DNA of 64,000 nucleotides, from contig JAGTJL010000007.1 of the NCBI GenBank assembly GCA_020746875.1, positions 1,736,001-1,800,000 of the forward strand, given 5' to 3'. Each line of letters starts with the position of its first letter. The first letter of the stretch is position 1. This DNA is from Rhexocercosporidium sp. MPI-PUGE-AT-0058. Lineage: Eukaryota; Ascomycota; Leotiomycetes; Helotiales. The notes beneath the pieces were generated by a model. That model had not been told where the DNA came from, ran no database searches, and saw only the letters and a program-made list of their open reading frames with translations. The translations under genes were made by a program, and so were the position numbers. Below, one piece after another: positions 32,864-44,090 of this stretch.

Positions 32864-34337
32864 TCAACGATGACCCATTTTCAAAAATTCACCCACGACC
32901 GAAGCCAGTCCTCTTCTGAACAGGCCACAGCATCCACACGGTATAACGACAATACCACTCAGAAACATGCTTCCGCCCGTGAAGATAACCACATTTCTGA
33001 ATCTCGAGATAGCATACTCATCCAAAGCCGGCTTTTGAGACAATAAAGCTGAGCTAATCGGACCGACTAGGACATTTCCAATACCCTGGCAGAACACAAG
33101 AATGGCATACGTAGCAACAACCGCAGAAGGGTCATCACTAACAGCCTTCCCCATTCCTACTCTCAGAGGACTAAATGCAGATGCAAAGACCCCATAGATG
33201 ATACTAAAGAGAACCAGCAAACCGAGAGACGTCGCCAGGCCCCAGATAGCCAGAACTGCAATGGTAGCCATGGCTGAACAACCTAGGACTAGACCCGTAA
33301 CAGGAAATTTCTTGTCTGTCATGAACCCGACCGCGAACTGGCCAAGAGTCTGAGCCATCGACATGATGGCTAGTATGAGAGCACCTTCTGTCGCACTCAA
33401 GCCCAGGGCTGTGGCATATGTAGGGAGGTAAATGGCAGGGAAGAAGAAACCCAGACCTTGGATAAGAGTAGATATGGCGTAGATGTAGAACAGTGGTTTC
33501 TTGAGGAAGGACCAGTTGACTCTAGCGATGACACCTCGTTCAGACGGCGGTAGTCGTCCTTTAAGTAGTGGCATTAGAGGGCCAGTAAGGAGCGCCATGG
33601 CAACTGCGGTCGCCTGTAGAGTTGTCTTGTATCCGCACTTTTCGAGCAAAGCAGATGTGATGAAAGGCATCACAGCACCGGAAGCACCTGACGCACAAGA
33701 GATAACACCGAATGCCATCCCCTTCCTCTGGATCCACCACTCATCGACCATGCAGATTATGGGATAGGTGAGGATGACAAACCCGATACCGTACATCACG
33801 CCCTGGGATGCAATTAATCCACTCACACTGGAAGCGAAGGATGCAGCGACGAGACCACCTATGCAGATTGGCCACCCGACCCAGATTTGTTGTCGATGGT
33901 ATTTTGGAAATCTCTGGTAAGTAAAGCAGAGAGCGGTGCGCCTAGGTAACACAACCCCTGAGCCATTGTTCCAATGAGAGCAATCTGTGGACTGCCTTCG
34001 AATTCTGGCTGCTTTGAGTAGTAGTCTTGAAAGACACCGAAAGAGATAGGGAACCCTACGAACTTGTCAATACTTACTACTCAGAATAGTGGAAGATGCA
34101 CTACAAACCCCATAATAACGCTTCAAAAACGAAAGCAGCAATCAAGAGTCTCCATGCTGCCGGACCACCGTCTGCTGGGAGCAATTGCTGGATCACAACA
34201 TCATTGCCTTCTGGATCCAAGGTCTCTCTAGACTGCCCCGGAATTTCTTTATTCGCTTCATTGTTGATGGTTCTGTTTTGATCCAAATGACTGAGCTCCA
34301 CGAATGTTTTTTCGAGCGTAGTTGTTGAAGTGGCCAT
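32864..34337 (-). CDS. MFS monocarboxylate-type transporter with apparent frameshift
   Basis: Exon 1 is 34337-34109 and exon 2 runs from 34055. The protein has the fungal monocarboxylate-porter layout: a hydrophilic N-terminus (about 55 aa), then AAWRLLIAAFVFEALLWGFP and ISFGVFQDYY, then several helices to a GVFASAFSPLRVGMG region. Reading from 34055 gives the conserved GTMAQGLCYLGAPLSALL, but the next expected residues (QRFPKYHRQQIWVGW) lie in another frame. The break is at about 33914-33925 and is best explained by loss of one base. No phase-compatible GT-AG intron was found there. The rest (about 345 codons to 32864) is open. This could be a young pseudogene or an assembly error. It is next to bioF and may have carried a biotin-related acid, but that is inference. 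Confidence 0.7.
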
Positions 34338-34896
34338 TGAATGTCGCTATACACCAGGACGATGATGATTTCCTCCAGAATCAACAATGGATGATACAAA
34401 TTAATTTCGTACTAAGATATTCCCCAAAAAACCTGGCAGTCTTTTAATGTAATTAAGTTTATGTGACAATGATGTCATTCGACGCCCTTCACTTAGCAAG
34501 GTGGGATGAAGAGTTGATTGTGAGGATGCCTTCAGATCTTGTTGACCCCGTCTCCCACCCAGAGTTGACCCGATGATAAGCATTGATCTGTGTTAATTCG
34601 TCTTACTAGGACAAACAGAAACGACAAGGGAAGTGCGTTACGATATTTCTGAATGCCTCAAAAGGCATTTTCCACGTGTTTAACTCTCGTGGATGCGGCC
34701 GTGTCCGCTGCCAATTTCCCGTGCCCGTCTCTGGCCAATCAGCGAAGCAGAGCAGTGGACACAGGCCAACCCCTATAAATAAATACAAATAAAAGAAGTT
34801 CTGGGTCTGGATATACATCATCACGTCACGCAGTTAACCAGTCCTACCTATTTAATCCGAGCACTCTAGTGTGTGTTCTACAACGAAGCGTCAATC
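34338..34896. promoter_or_regulatory. Divergent promoter region, MFS / ceramidase
   Basis: About 560 bp between divergent start codons. A TATA-like run (CTATAAATAAATAC) lies near 34772, about 125 bp before the ceramidase ATG. No gene seen. Confidence 0.4.
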
Positions 34897-36068
34897 ATGG
34901 GCTTTCTTAGTTGGCCTTATGTAGAGGGTGTCTCAGCATGGGGAGAAAAAACTTCAGCGACGAGGTAAAACATGCCACAGACAGCTGGCTGCCTTTGGAG
35001 AACCATACCGCTGACAAGCGATACATGCAGATTCTGTGAAATGGTTTGATTTACATAGTTCCGCATAGTTGCTAAAACTAATCGCGATTGGTAGGACTGC
35101 TATGCTACTTCGTATATCGTACAGTTCATCAGCACTGTGACGTGCGCCATGTACGGTAAGAAACCTCCCAATCCACCGAATGAGATCCAAACTCAATTAT
35201 GAAAACAGTATATCTTGGAGCACGAGGCATCGCGAACACACGACGCCATGGGAAAGACAATGTGATAATCATGGGTCACGCCATGCTCATCGCAGTGGGG
35301 CTAGGCTCTGTGGCTTATCACAGCACCATCAAGTACACTGGACAAATGTGTTCGTTCCCCGGCCCAATTAAGCTTCGGATACTGACAGTACTAGTGGATG
35401 AGGCTTCGATGCTTTATGCGACCGCAACAATAATCTACGGTGCTTTCACCGTGACGATCGGAGATTCTGGTCGCCGAACCCTTTCCGTCATTGTAACCAT
35501 TGCAATCGTAGCAGTGTCCATCATACACTATTGTCTCAGCATCGAGCGGGCATTCCGCCTCTTCTTCACATCCCTAGTCTTCATCGGATTTTTGCAGTGC
35601 GTCTGGTTGCTGTCTACCAGGATCTCGGACCCGGTTGAGCTGAAGGGCATGAAGCGACTTGCACTCTATGGATTTAGTGAGGACATCTTCAATTTAACTT
35701 TGCATCGGAACTAATTCAGATCAGTTTCATATGTCTCGGGAATCGTTGTATGGAGCTTGGATACAGCCTATTGTGCTGAACTTCTACAGTTCAGGGACAA
35801 AGTGGGGATGCCCCTCGGTTTTCTGACCGAGGGTCACGGCTGGTTTGTACCCATGATCCAAGCAAGTAGAGCATTAAGCTAAACAAGAGACAGGTGGCAT
35901 TGTCTTACCGGACTCGGCGTATATTATTATGTCGTCTTCATTGAATATCTGCGCCTTTGTATCCCGAACCCGTCCGTATCTGGCCAGAAAGCAGGAAAGG
36001 CCGTTCTCGTCTGGCCTGGAATATTTTCACTCCCACGGGTGGAGATTGTGCACGAGAAGACAAAGTGA
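34897..36068 (+). CDS. Alkaline ceramidase (ACER/Ypc1/Ydc1 family)
   Basis: Exons are 34897-34964, 35031-35043, 35095-35155, 35209-35349, 35395-35676, 35725-35842 and 35894-36068, giving 285 aa. The catalytic zinc-site pattern is intact: SVAYH (S-x3-H), then ten residues to DEASMLY (the conserved Asp), and EGHGWWH late in the protein (H-x3-H). Several hydrophobic helices fit a multi-pass ER/Golgi enzyme. The family hydrolyses ceramide, phytoceramide or dihydroceramide to a free sphingoid base. Two join details matter. Exon 2 is only 13 nt. The intron at 35350-35394 is 45 nt and has no stop, so it stays open if unspliced; removing it restores the exact His-to-Asp spacing. The gene is tail to tail with the Zn2Cys6 gene. 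Confidence 0.88.
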
Positions 36069-36151
36069 TAGATTGACGATTTGGCGGACTCGAATCGACA
36101 TAAAATATCATAGCATGTCACATTGGTGGGTGTGCGAACAGGATGGGAAGG

Positions 36152-38233
36152 TTAGAAGCTCGGGCCCTTGTCGAGATCATTGTCCCAGTTGTTGAATCGG
36201 GGTGGCGGAATCGCTCCCATCGTACTCAAAATTGAGTCATCTATATCCCATGTCTCTGCACCGTATAATTGATCGAAGCTCCCCATGTCTCCAAAATCGT
36301 CTGCAAACATCATGTCCAGTGTTGGACCCGAAGCGGAAAAGTTGTCCAATGCTTGTAGCTGTATTGTAGGGGCAGCTTGTGACTTATCAGATGACTCCTG
36401 CGTTCACGAAAGTCAGCATGCAACGACTAGCAGTGGACGACACATCTTACATCTTGCACAAGAGTACTATTAAGCCGGTCTATCAGACCCGGAAAATCAG
36501 CTTCAACGTCTGCAGTAAGAATAGTCGCCAGAGGCATATTCTTGAAGGACTCCAAGCATTTAAGCAGAAATCGCAGGGGCCTCTCATATAGCTCGACTTG
36601 TTGCTCGAGCCAGAAGCTGGCGAAAACTGTCACAGCGTTGTACAAACAGAATGGAAAGCAAAGATAGAACTTCGAAAATTAGTATCGACAGGCTTTACTG
36701 ACAGGTGACTTGGATACGACTCACCACGCGGAGGTCCCAATGACAAGTCATCTCCATGAGCCTGAAGACATTGAAGGCGACCTCGAGACATTGTTTCCTG
36801 CTCTGAGAAATCATTTCGGCGGAGACCGGGTCTTCTCTCACCTGTGACTGTGCTGCACGATGAACACAGATTGTCGTGGCAGCAGCGAATACATCCAAGA
36901 ACACACTGGCAGGGTTTAGTTGCGACGGCCGAGATGTCAAGTACTGAGGCACGCAGAAAATTGTTGTAAGAGGATCATTGAGTCTCTGCGGTTTCAGCCA
37001 CGCGTTACCCAGAGGTTGAGTTGCAGGTACGTTCGGATCAAAACGCTGAAGCTCGCTCAGTTTGTTTCCGCATAGAGAAGACAGAACGATCTGACACGCA
37101 AAAGCTGATATGTGTTCAGGTTCTTGGGCAGATTTGGCCTGGGAGAGAAACACGCGCTGTTCCACTTCCGAATTCGCAAATGCCTCGTTAGACACAGGTA
37201 AGTAAGTTCGTATCTGTCCGTGTTAGTCTGGCACCAAGATGAAAATTGAATTCATAGCTTACGTCTCGTTCGTCAATCAAAGTTGGCCAGCCCATTGAGA
37301 TACAGCTGTAGCGGTCCATCAGGAATGCCATCCAGAAGACTCGTCTTCTCTCCTCGACCTCAGTCACGTCTTTGGTTGCATCGATAAGAATATGACTAGG
37401 ATCTGTAGTCTGCAACACTGCATCGATCCGATGAAGCTTCATCATCTGGACTAAACGCACTGCTCGAGATGAGCTCATCCAGGCTCTGTGAAAATATCCC
37501 TGTAAGATCTCGTAGAAAGCTATCAGAATCCAGGATTGGGCATGAGCTAGACTCAGACTGTCAAGTCTCTTGTCTTGAAGCTCAGCTTCCTGGAGTAGCT
37601 TTCGTGAAGATCTGTAGAGTTTCTCTCGGTGCTCTGAATACTCATCAGTTATACCAGCCGATACAGCGTAAATTGCATGTTGCAGATATGTAGGTGGACG
37701 ACGTTGAACATATCTTTCTGGATGTATTATGTTCACCGCCGGATGAACGAACTCAAAGAAGATATGATCTCTTGGATTCAATGTTAGATCATGCCTTTCC
37801 TCAGTATTCGGGGTACTTACAAGGCCGCAGCAGTGCCATCATCCAAGGAAACCTCATCTGACTCAGTCTTCACGGCATCGGCATCTAGGGCAAGTGCTGA
37901 TGAAGTTTGTCCTTGCTGTTGATTTTTGGCTCGGAGTAGTTGTTCAACCCGTACTGCTTTGTGTCAGTACTCCGTCTGCGGCCGGTACTTGGAGTGATGT
38001 CTGCAATACGAACCAAGGCGACTCTCAAGCTGGCGTACACGTGATGATCTTTCTCCTTCCAACTTCTTCATGCCTCCTGGAGTGCCAGGAGTCACATATT
38101 CGCAGTCAAAGCCAAACTTCAGGCATGACTGACACTTAGGTAGTTCTTTGTTGCATTTTAACTTGCGCCTGCGGCAGAAAGCGCAGGCCATTCGACCTGC
38201 CGTCGTGCCTGACTCATGTCCAGTATCTCCCAT
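36152..38233 (-). CDS. Zn2Cys6 fungal transcription factor
   Basis: Exons are 38233-38014, 37953-37821, 37770-37263, 37213-36725, 36669-36451 and 36397-36152, giving 604 aa. The zinc cluster lies at residues 17-44 with CAFCRRRKLKCNKELPKCQS and CLKFGFDC, matching C-x2-C-x6-C-x6-C-x2-C-x6-C. It is followed by a basic linker and heptads (SSRVRQLESRL). A fungal-specific transcription-factor middle homology domain begins FFEFVHPAVNIIHPERY and includes ERRRVFWMAFLMDRYSCISM. The C-terminus is acidic. The target genes are unknown. Its neighbours are a ceramidase and, further left, the biotin cluster. An upstream exon before 38233 is possible, since a GTAAGC site lies near 38323. Confidence 0.85.
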
Positions 38234-39865
38234 GCTGGGATCGCTGAGCCAGGATGGCAATGAGGAAGATGGTTCTCGGATGCTGGTCTTGGGTATGTTG
38301 GCGGTGATCGAGAAGACGGCTTACTGAGGGTTTTGATGTCGCTGCTGGCTGGACTGTTGTTGCACGTTGGAGAGCGCGCGTCACACCCCCACTTCAATAA
38401 GATACAGGTCACGTGTGTATGTCTTGGCAAGCGAATCCGACTGGGTGTTCTGAATTTAATTATCCGAAACCTTGTGCTATATTCTTTACGTGACGGCTGA
38501 TATGTCTTTTGCGCACGAGGTTCATCCCCAGAGGTTTCAAGTGTGGCTCTGGATGGTACTTGATCGTGAGAAAGGGGAACTGCTAACTAAACACCAGACT
38601 CGGCTAGCCAGACCGAATAGGGGTCCGGAAGGGAAAGTATTTGATTCGATTTTTTATTTTCTCAGTAAAGAGGTCTTCGCATGAGGACTAAAGTCCACTG
38701 CTAAAGTAGGAACCAGCCAAATATAATGAGAGATTGACCGAAACCCGGAAATTCGTATCTCCAAAGGAGCCATCACCTCTCGTACAGTGACAAGAACCGG
38801 TGTTGCTAGCTAAAAAGTTCCAGCAACAAAGGAGAGGGCAGGCCAGAAATTCCGGGAATATTGCAGGAGTATTAGAACAATTTTTGAGTAGGGCTATTTA
38901 TTATTGGGGCTTTTGCGACGGTTCTGCGCCTTAACGAATGTCACTCCATGGCTGTGAATTTCCTTCAGGCAATAACGCTTCGACTGACCAGCACACACCA
39001 CAAGGGTAATAAATTTAAACTATGGAGTATCTCAAACATCCTAAAGTTATTGAAGCATCCTAGGAAGGCGCAATTCTCGACTGGGAATGCGCTTCATTAT
39101 GAAATTGGTGAGATCCCCTAAATCGTTGGTCTTGGCGAGGCCTAGCCTACAGTACACTTTCTTGAAGGACCAAAATCTGGTCCAAGTGGCGTCCGTGTAA
39201 ATATTAGAACACAGCCATAGCAAGTTCTTGGAAGCAAATACTTATAAATCGAGTCAAGATGACGTCCTGCACAAATGGAACACATATGAAAGATAAGTTA
39301 ACCAGCAATGAGCAAGCAAGCCCTCGGCTCCTATGTGCCTTCTGAAAAGGCGAGCATTATTCGTCGGACGGGATTGGGTCCAAGAACGAAGGAACCGTAC
39401 ATGCCATCCAGTGGGCAGGGCACAGTTCACCAGCCACAGCGATGAGTGGCTTGCAACACAATGGATTAAATGGGTTTGCAGTTCGGAGCAGCGGGAGTGG
39501 TTTTGGGTAAATTGTTATTAGATGAATTTAGAGCTTCAAAATGAATAGCCATTTTTGCAGTATGTAGAAGCATCACGAATTCATACGCCAATGTCGTGTA
39601 GATGGTCTTCGACTTTAAGTTAAGCGAGGGGGACACTGAATTGGGAGCTTCCTTACTGGCAGATGATCGTTTACGACTATCACGCTCGTGAAATTTAAGG
39701 TGTTCAAGATTTTTAAGGACATGTCCAAAGAACAAGTAGGCCCATATAGAAGGCATGGATTGGTAATACTTACAGTTTCAAGCGAGTTTGACTGGCTTGT
39801 GATGATGACTGAAGCCACAAATGGTCACTGAAAATACCGATATAGTGATTAACTACAGGCTTATA
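38234..39865. other. Intergenic, no gene supported
   Basis: About 1.6 kb. A minus-strand frame at 39466-39756 has protein-like composition (SIWAYLFFGHVLKNLEHLKF) but no recognised domain, start or splice pair. I see nothing else to support. Confidence 0.35.
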
Positions 39866-41254
39866 CTATAGTGCTTCCAGTTCCCCCAGATCCAAAGGTT
39901 GTGAGAATGGGTAAGACAGGGGCTTCTCATCTCTTTTCGCCCTCCAGCGATTTGTTGGCTCTATCCAATCATAATTATTCTTCAGCAACCAAGCCCACTT
40001 CTTCACAAACCCAGGAGTGACCTCCCACGAGTTCATATCCCACGGCTCACCCCAGACAATAAGGCCTTTCCTATTCGCTGTAACATCATCCTCAAATTCG
40101 TCTTCTGCAACTCGGACCTCTTTCGAAATGGGTTCTAGTGTTCTGCTGAAGAACATCTCACCAAAGAGGTCAGAACACAAATCCTCGTGATCGAAGTCCT
40201 TCTCCGCTTTGATGAGGTTATCTCGAATCGCCGGAAAGGGGAACATGTTAATCCAAGACGAATGAGCTATGCTCGATTGTACATATGTAGGATAGAGAGC
40301 CGTCGGCAAGGCTTGACCCGGCTTGGACCGAATGAGAGCTAGCCCATCACACAGATTCCTGGATGCTGGCAGGATGAAATCGAGGTTGACTTTCGTCTGG
40401 AAAGTTCGACCGCTTAGGAGAGCTTTGTTGGTAATTAGACCACGAAAGACGTTGAAGTGAATGAGACGAAGAAGGTGATCGGATGAGAGTGGGAAGCCAT
40501 TGGGGTTGAGCGGCGGGGTCTTCGAATTGAGAATCGTGTTCTCGGGAGAATGAGGGGAGACCAATTGTTCGAAGGATATGCGGAACAAGGCCTGGCCATC
40601 AGGATCGCGACTATGAAAGTGCCCTGTTCCAAGCGTGACTTGAGGAGCAAGGCTCCGATTTGAATCCTGGAACCAAGCTTCTAGTGCCGATGTGGCTGAA
40701 GAGATAGCAGCAGTTTTGCTTCCGGATGGGTCGATCACTCCGAAGCTAGACTTTTCTTGGCTTGCAGCTTTTAGCAGAAGGTTGATATCAGTAGAGTTGT
40801 AGTTGGGCCCTTCTCCGGATGTGGTATCCAACTCGGGCAAAGCAACTAGGTCTTTTTGACTATCGGCCAGAACCTGAAGTGCTTCAGCCTCGAATTGTCT
40901 CATGTGTTCGGAGCATTTTATTGAAGCCTCTGAGGCCGGGACTGCATGTTGCTCAATTTGATCTTCTTCTATATTAGGCGGCTGAGCAGACTCCAGATTA
41001 ATAGCCTCACCCAGCCTGTCTTTCTGGGCTATAGCTGATACTGGCAAATCAGTGATACGGAACCTCTCTACTCGAAACGGTCGTTGTTTCGATGCATTTT
41101 CGGTTGTCTGATTCCGTCTTCGATACGCCCTCTGATTAATTCGATTCTGCCTTCGTTTTTTCTCTTCCTTAGAATCAACATCTGTCCAATCATCTGAGAC
41201 CCTCCAGATGTCTATCAAAGCCGCAGCGTCCTTATGGGTTGTTGACGGAGGCAT
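39866..41254 (-). CDS. bZIP transcription factor with DUF3425 domain
   Basis: Single exon, 462 aa from the ATG at 41254. The basic region near residue 35 reads KRRQNRINQRAYRRRN, the fungal bZIP contact motif (N-x7-R). A clear leucine zipper does not follow. Instead there is a long linker and then a C-terminal DUF3425-type domain (about residues 250-455) with HLLRLIHFNVFRGLITN, IRDNLIKAEKDFDHEDLC and LIVWGEPWDMNSWEVTPGF. This is the usual layout of a large group of fungal bZIP/DUF3425 regulators, most of unknown target. A 5' exon may exist further upstream, since a GTAAGT donor lies near 41406, but no coding join was convincing. Confidence 0.85.
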   Translation of the reverse strand: MPPSTTHKDAAALIDIWRVSDDWTDVDSKEEKKRRQNRINQRAYRRRNQTTENASKQRPFRVERFRITDLPVSAIAQKDRLGEAINLESAQPPNIEEDQIEQHAVPASEASIKCSEHMRQFEAEALQVLADSQKDLVALPELDTTSGEGPNYNSTDINLLLKAASQEKSSFGVIDPSGSKTAAISSATSALEAWFQDSNRSLAPQVTLGTGHFHSRDPDGQALFRISFEQLVSPHSPENTILNSKTPPLNPNGFPLSSDHLLRLIHFNVFRGLITNKALLSGRTFQTKVNLDFILPASRNLCDGLALIRSKPGQALPTALYPTYVQSSIAHSSWINMFPFPAIRDNLIKAEKDFDHEDLCSDLFGEMFFSRTLEPISKEVRVAEDEFEDDVTANRKGLIVWGEPWDMNSWEVTPGFVKKWAWLLKNNYDWIEPTNRWRAKRDEKPLSYPFSQPLDLGELEAL

Positions 41255-44090
41255 TGTCAATTCCGATAATGTTTGTGTGAAATGGTCTGCTGTACCAGCA
41301 AAGATGTATGTGATGAAAATTACCAGAAGGAGATGTTACAGAGGGGTGTAGAAGAAAACAATGCGAAGGTCGTTGCTCGGAGAAGATAGTGGGGCGAGGT
41401 GGACTTACGCAAATCTCCTAATGTAGACAAGTGCTGACGATCATCAATTCGCTTAACCCCTGCATATTTCCCTTCAACGTCCCGTCGCTCTCGCTTCGGA
41501 CTCGGACTCGCCTGGAGCAAGGCAAGACGACGGGTGGAATTACTTTTCGAATCACTGTTTCTTTTATGTGATCTCTATTGTGCCCCGGACGATCTGTGGG
41601 TATTCAGTGTGCAATGACCTCACTAAGCTTAATCCTGTACCCAAGGTTGTCAGCCTCTCGAGGAACAAGGAAAACTCCTCTCTTCATCCAGATACGTAAG
41701 TCTTCTTGGAAAGTAAGTAGATTTTCCCGTAGAAGCTTTAAAGTCCTGGTTCTGAGTAGAAGCTTAGCGAGTGATGTTGGGATCCATTACCTCTTGATTA
41801 GAAACGCATGGAGGCAACAGTAGATTTCTAGCACAGTGTGCCCAGTTCTAGACCCGATGGCAAGTTCTGGGGACCTCCTTTGAAGTGAAGGATGTACATG
41901 CTGAAGAGAGAGTTGTTTTCTTCAATAGCAAGTGCTGAAGCAAATACCGCCCTTCTTTGTGGGTGCGACAACTTGGTTGCCAAGGAGTTCCGCTTAATCT
42001 GAACATTTGAAAGAACCGGAAAAGAAATTTTGATGATCCATGACGGTTATTCGTGGTTTATAGGGAAGGGATATGATTTGACTTCCTCATCTTCGTGGAG
42101 ATACTAACAAAACATTACAATGTAAGAATAGCAGAATCAATGAGAACGTCCCTCAAAGCTACACCAAAATCTCATAATCAAGGCGCAAAACGTCTTGTCC
42201 GTTCCATATGTCCCCGAATCACGCCTCTCGTGTATATCCAATCAACCACACGAGTTAGCCAATGAAAGTTCGGCTTTAGAGCAGACTTCTTGATCGAGTA
42301 CACTCTTGAGAAGAGAAAATGTGGAACCTAGAGGTACAGTTTTACTCTCACGAGAAGGAAACTAGATATGATTAAAAACTCATTCTTCAAAATGGCGGGC
42401 TTGTTTACGTGATTGTCCGTATATTTAGGACGTCCATTCCCCTTTCTTAACGTCCGATTCGTCTCTTTAAAATTTCTGTTGTATCTACGTTATTGGATTC
42501 TCAGCTTCGTCTTGTGAACAAAGTAGACCAGGCCTCCGCAACCTGCAGTCTCAGACTCATCCGAAGACGCACACCACTTTCACTACCAAGACTCGTCACC
42601 ATGATGTTCAAGCCCTCTACTCTCCCGTCTCTCTAAAGTAAGACCTTCCTCATAACCGCAGGTAACACTAGAATCGGCTACGCCATAGCGCTCACCCTCT
42701 CTTCCAAAGGCGCAAGAATCTACAGCGGCGCCCGCTCTATCACAAAAGCCAACTTCGCCATCACTAAGATAAAAGCCATCCACCCATCAGCCGACCTCCA
42801 CATATTGATGCTCGACCACAACTCCCTCTCTAGCGTCGTTTGAGCAGCCAAGGCTTTGGCTTCTCAAAAGAAGAAACTGCATGGTCTGATTCTAAAGGCG
42901 GGCATCATGCATCCCACAACCCTCTTGACGGCACCATAATCGCCAAGAGGCGGCTTTCCACCAATCTGAAGATGAATAATCAACTTCGACAGCTCGCCAA
43001 GCTAAACTCCCAAACTACATAGTGCCCAACTAAGCGCCATCTGCTTGAAGAAGCTCACCGATCCTGATGGACGCCACACAAGACGTACAACAATTGGCAA
43101 TGTCTGAATTCTCATTCGACTCTCTGACGTTTCTCTTTCAGCCGTACGATGTTTATGACGTGTGGTTCTTGGCCGAGACTTGGCATCTAAGTAGAAGTTA
43201 CACAATGGACCCTAGGGTTTGACGAAAGCTGCTGCAGGAGGAAGTGCATCCCGCGCTGAGCAAGACACCCCGCAGACAACAGCTCATGCTATTTTATGCT
43301 CCGCAGAGACGCACTTATCTGGGCCTTGTATCTTCTTGGAGATTTGGAAATCTGCAACCTGCTATTGGAGGACTCACATGCAAAGCTTATTTGCTGACAT
43401 GTAGACAGTATAAGCTTGAGGGCTCGAAGGCGGAACCAGGCCCTAATTAAGTCGTCTCGAGATTAATGTACTTAAACTAACGGGGTAAATGAACGATAAT
43501 ATGACGTGAAAGCTGGGCATGCGCCACCTTCTCCTTCGCCGACAACGAGCAGGGCCAAGAAGGTGACGTTCACAACGCCACAATTAAGACCTCTGAGAAA
43601 AGCAATCAAGCACGGGTTGAATTCCGACTGGCGACTACCTCTTTTCAAGTGAGTCTCACCCATTGGGCTACTTCAAGTCCAAGGCTTTTGTCAGGATTGG
43701 GAACCAGCCTCAGACTGCAGCTGAGCACTATCAAAAGCATAAGGCTGAGTAGACTATACACCATTCGTGCAATCAACAGTAATTCTCTTTTGAGGCACAG
43801 ATGAATATGACTGCTGACATTTGCTGCAAGCCTAATTGAGAAACAGTAGCTGAAGGCGGCCGGTCAACAAATGAACTGGATCTTTTCCAGCTCCCCTCCT
43901 CGTTTCATGAAGCTCACTCAGCCTCTCGCGGAGGCAGTTGCCTGGGAGTTTCTCCTATTTGACCACGGCCCCGCTCCCCTTGGATATCTCTTGTTACTGC
44001 TCGATCCAACTTCTGATCTGAATCTACCTCCCCCCATAAAATACAAATCTACATATCAGTTGATACTCGTCACCAGCAAATCGACTCAAA
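41255..44090. other. 2.8 kb gene-poor stretch with dehydrogenase relic
   Basis: Between the bZIP and DyP genes the only recognisable coding sequence is a decayed short-chain dehydrogenase, listed separately. The stretch 42940-43900 has more small broken frames with no family match. The DyP promoter lies at its right end. Confidence 0.45.
42604..42939 (+). pseudogene. Short-chain dehydrogenase/reductase pseudogene
   Basis: The frame from the ATG at 42604 opens MFKPSTLPSL, hits TAA at 42634, and continues SKTFLITAGNTRIGYAIAL. That is a decayed Rossmann TGxxxGIG nucleotide-binding loop. It goes on with SKGARIYSGARSITKANFAI and DLHILMLDHNSLSSVV, then TGA at 42841, then KLHGLILKAGIMHP (ancestral NNAGIM) to TAA at 42937. 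Three in-frame stops and the loss of the catalytic Tyr-x3-Lys region mark it as dead. The apparent changes (CAA to TAA, CGA to TGA, GGA to AGA) are all C:G to T:A, as expected from repeat-induced point mutation or ordinary decay. The ancestral substrate is unknown. Confidence 0.75.

Noticed and set aside
33911..33927. GGTAAGTA on the plus strand as a splice donor
   Set aside because: It lies antisense inside the MFS gene and no plus-strand gene is there; it coincides with the frame break but does not explain it.
39466..39818. Minus-strand protein-like frames as a small gene
   Set aside because: No domain, no convincing ATG and no splice pair linking the two frames.
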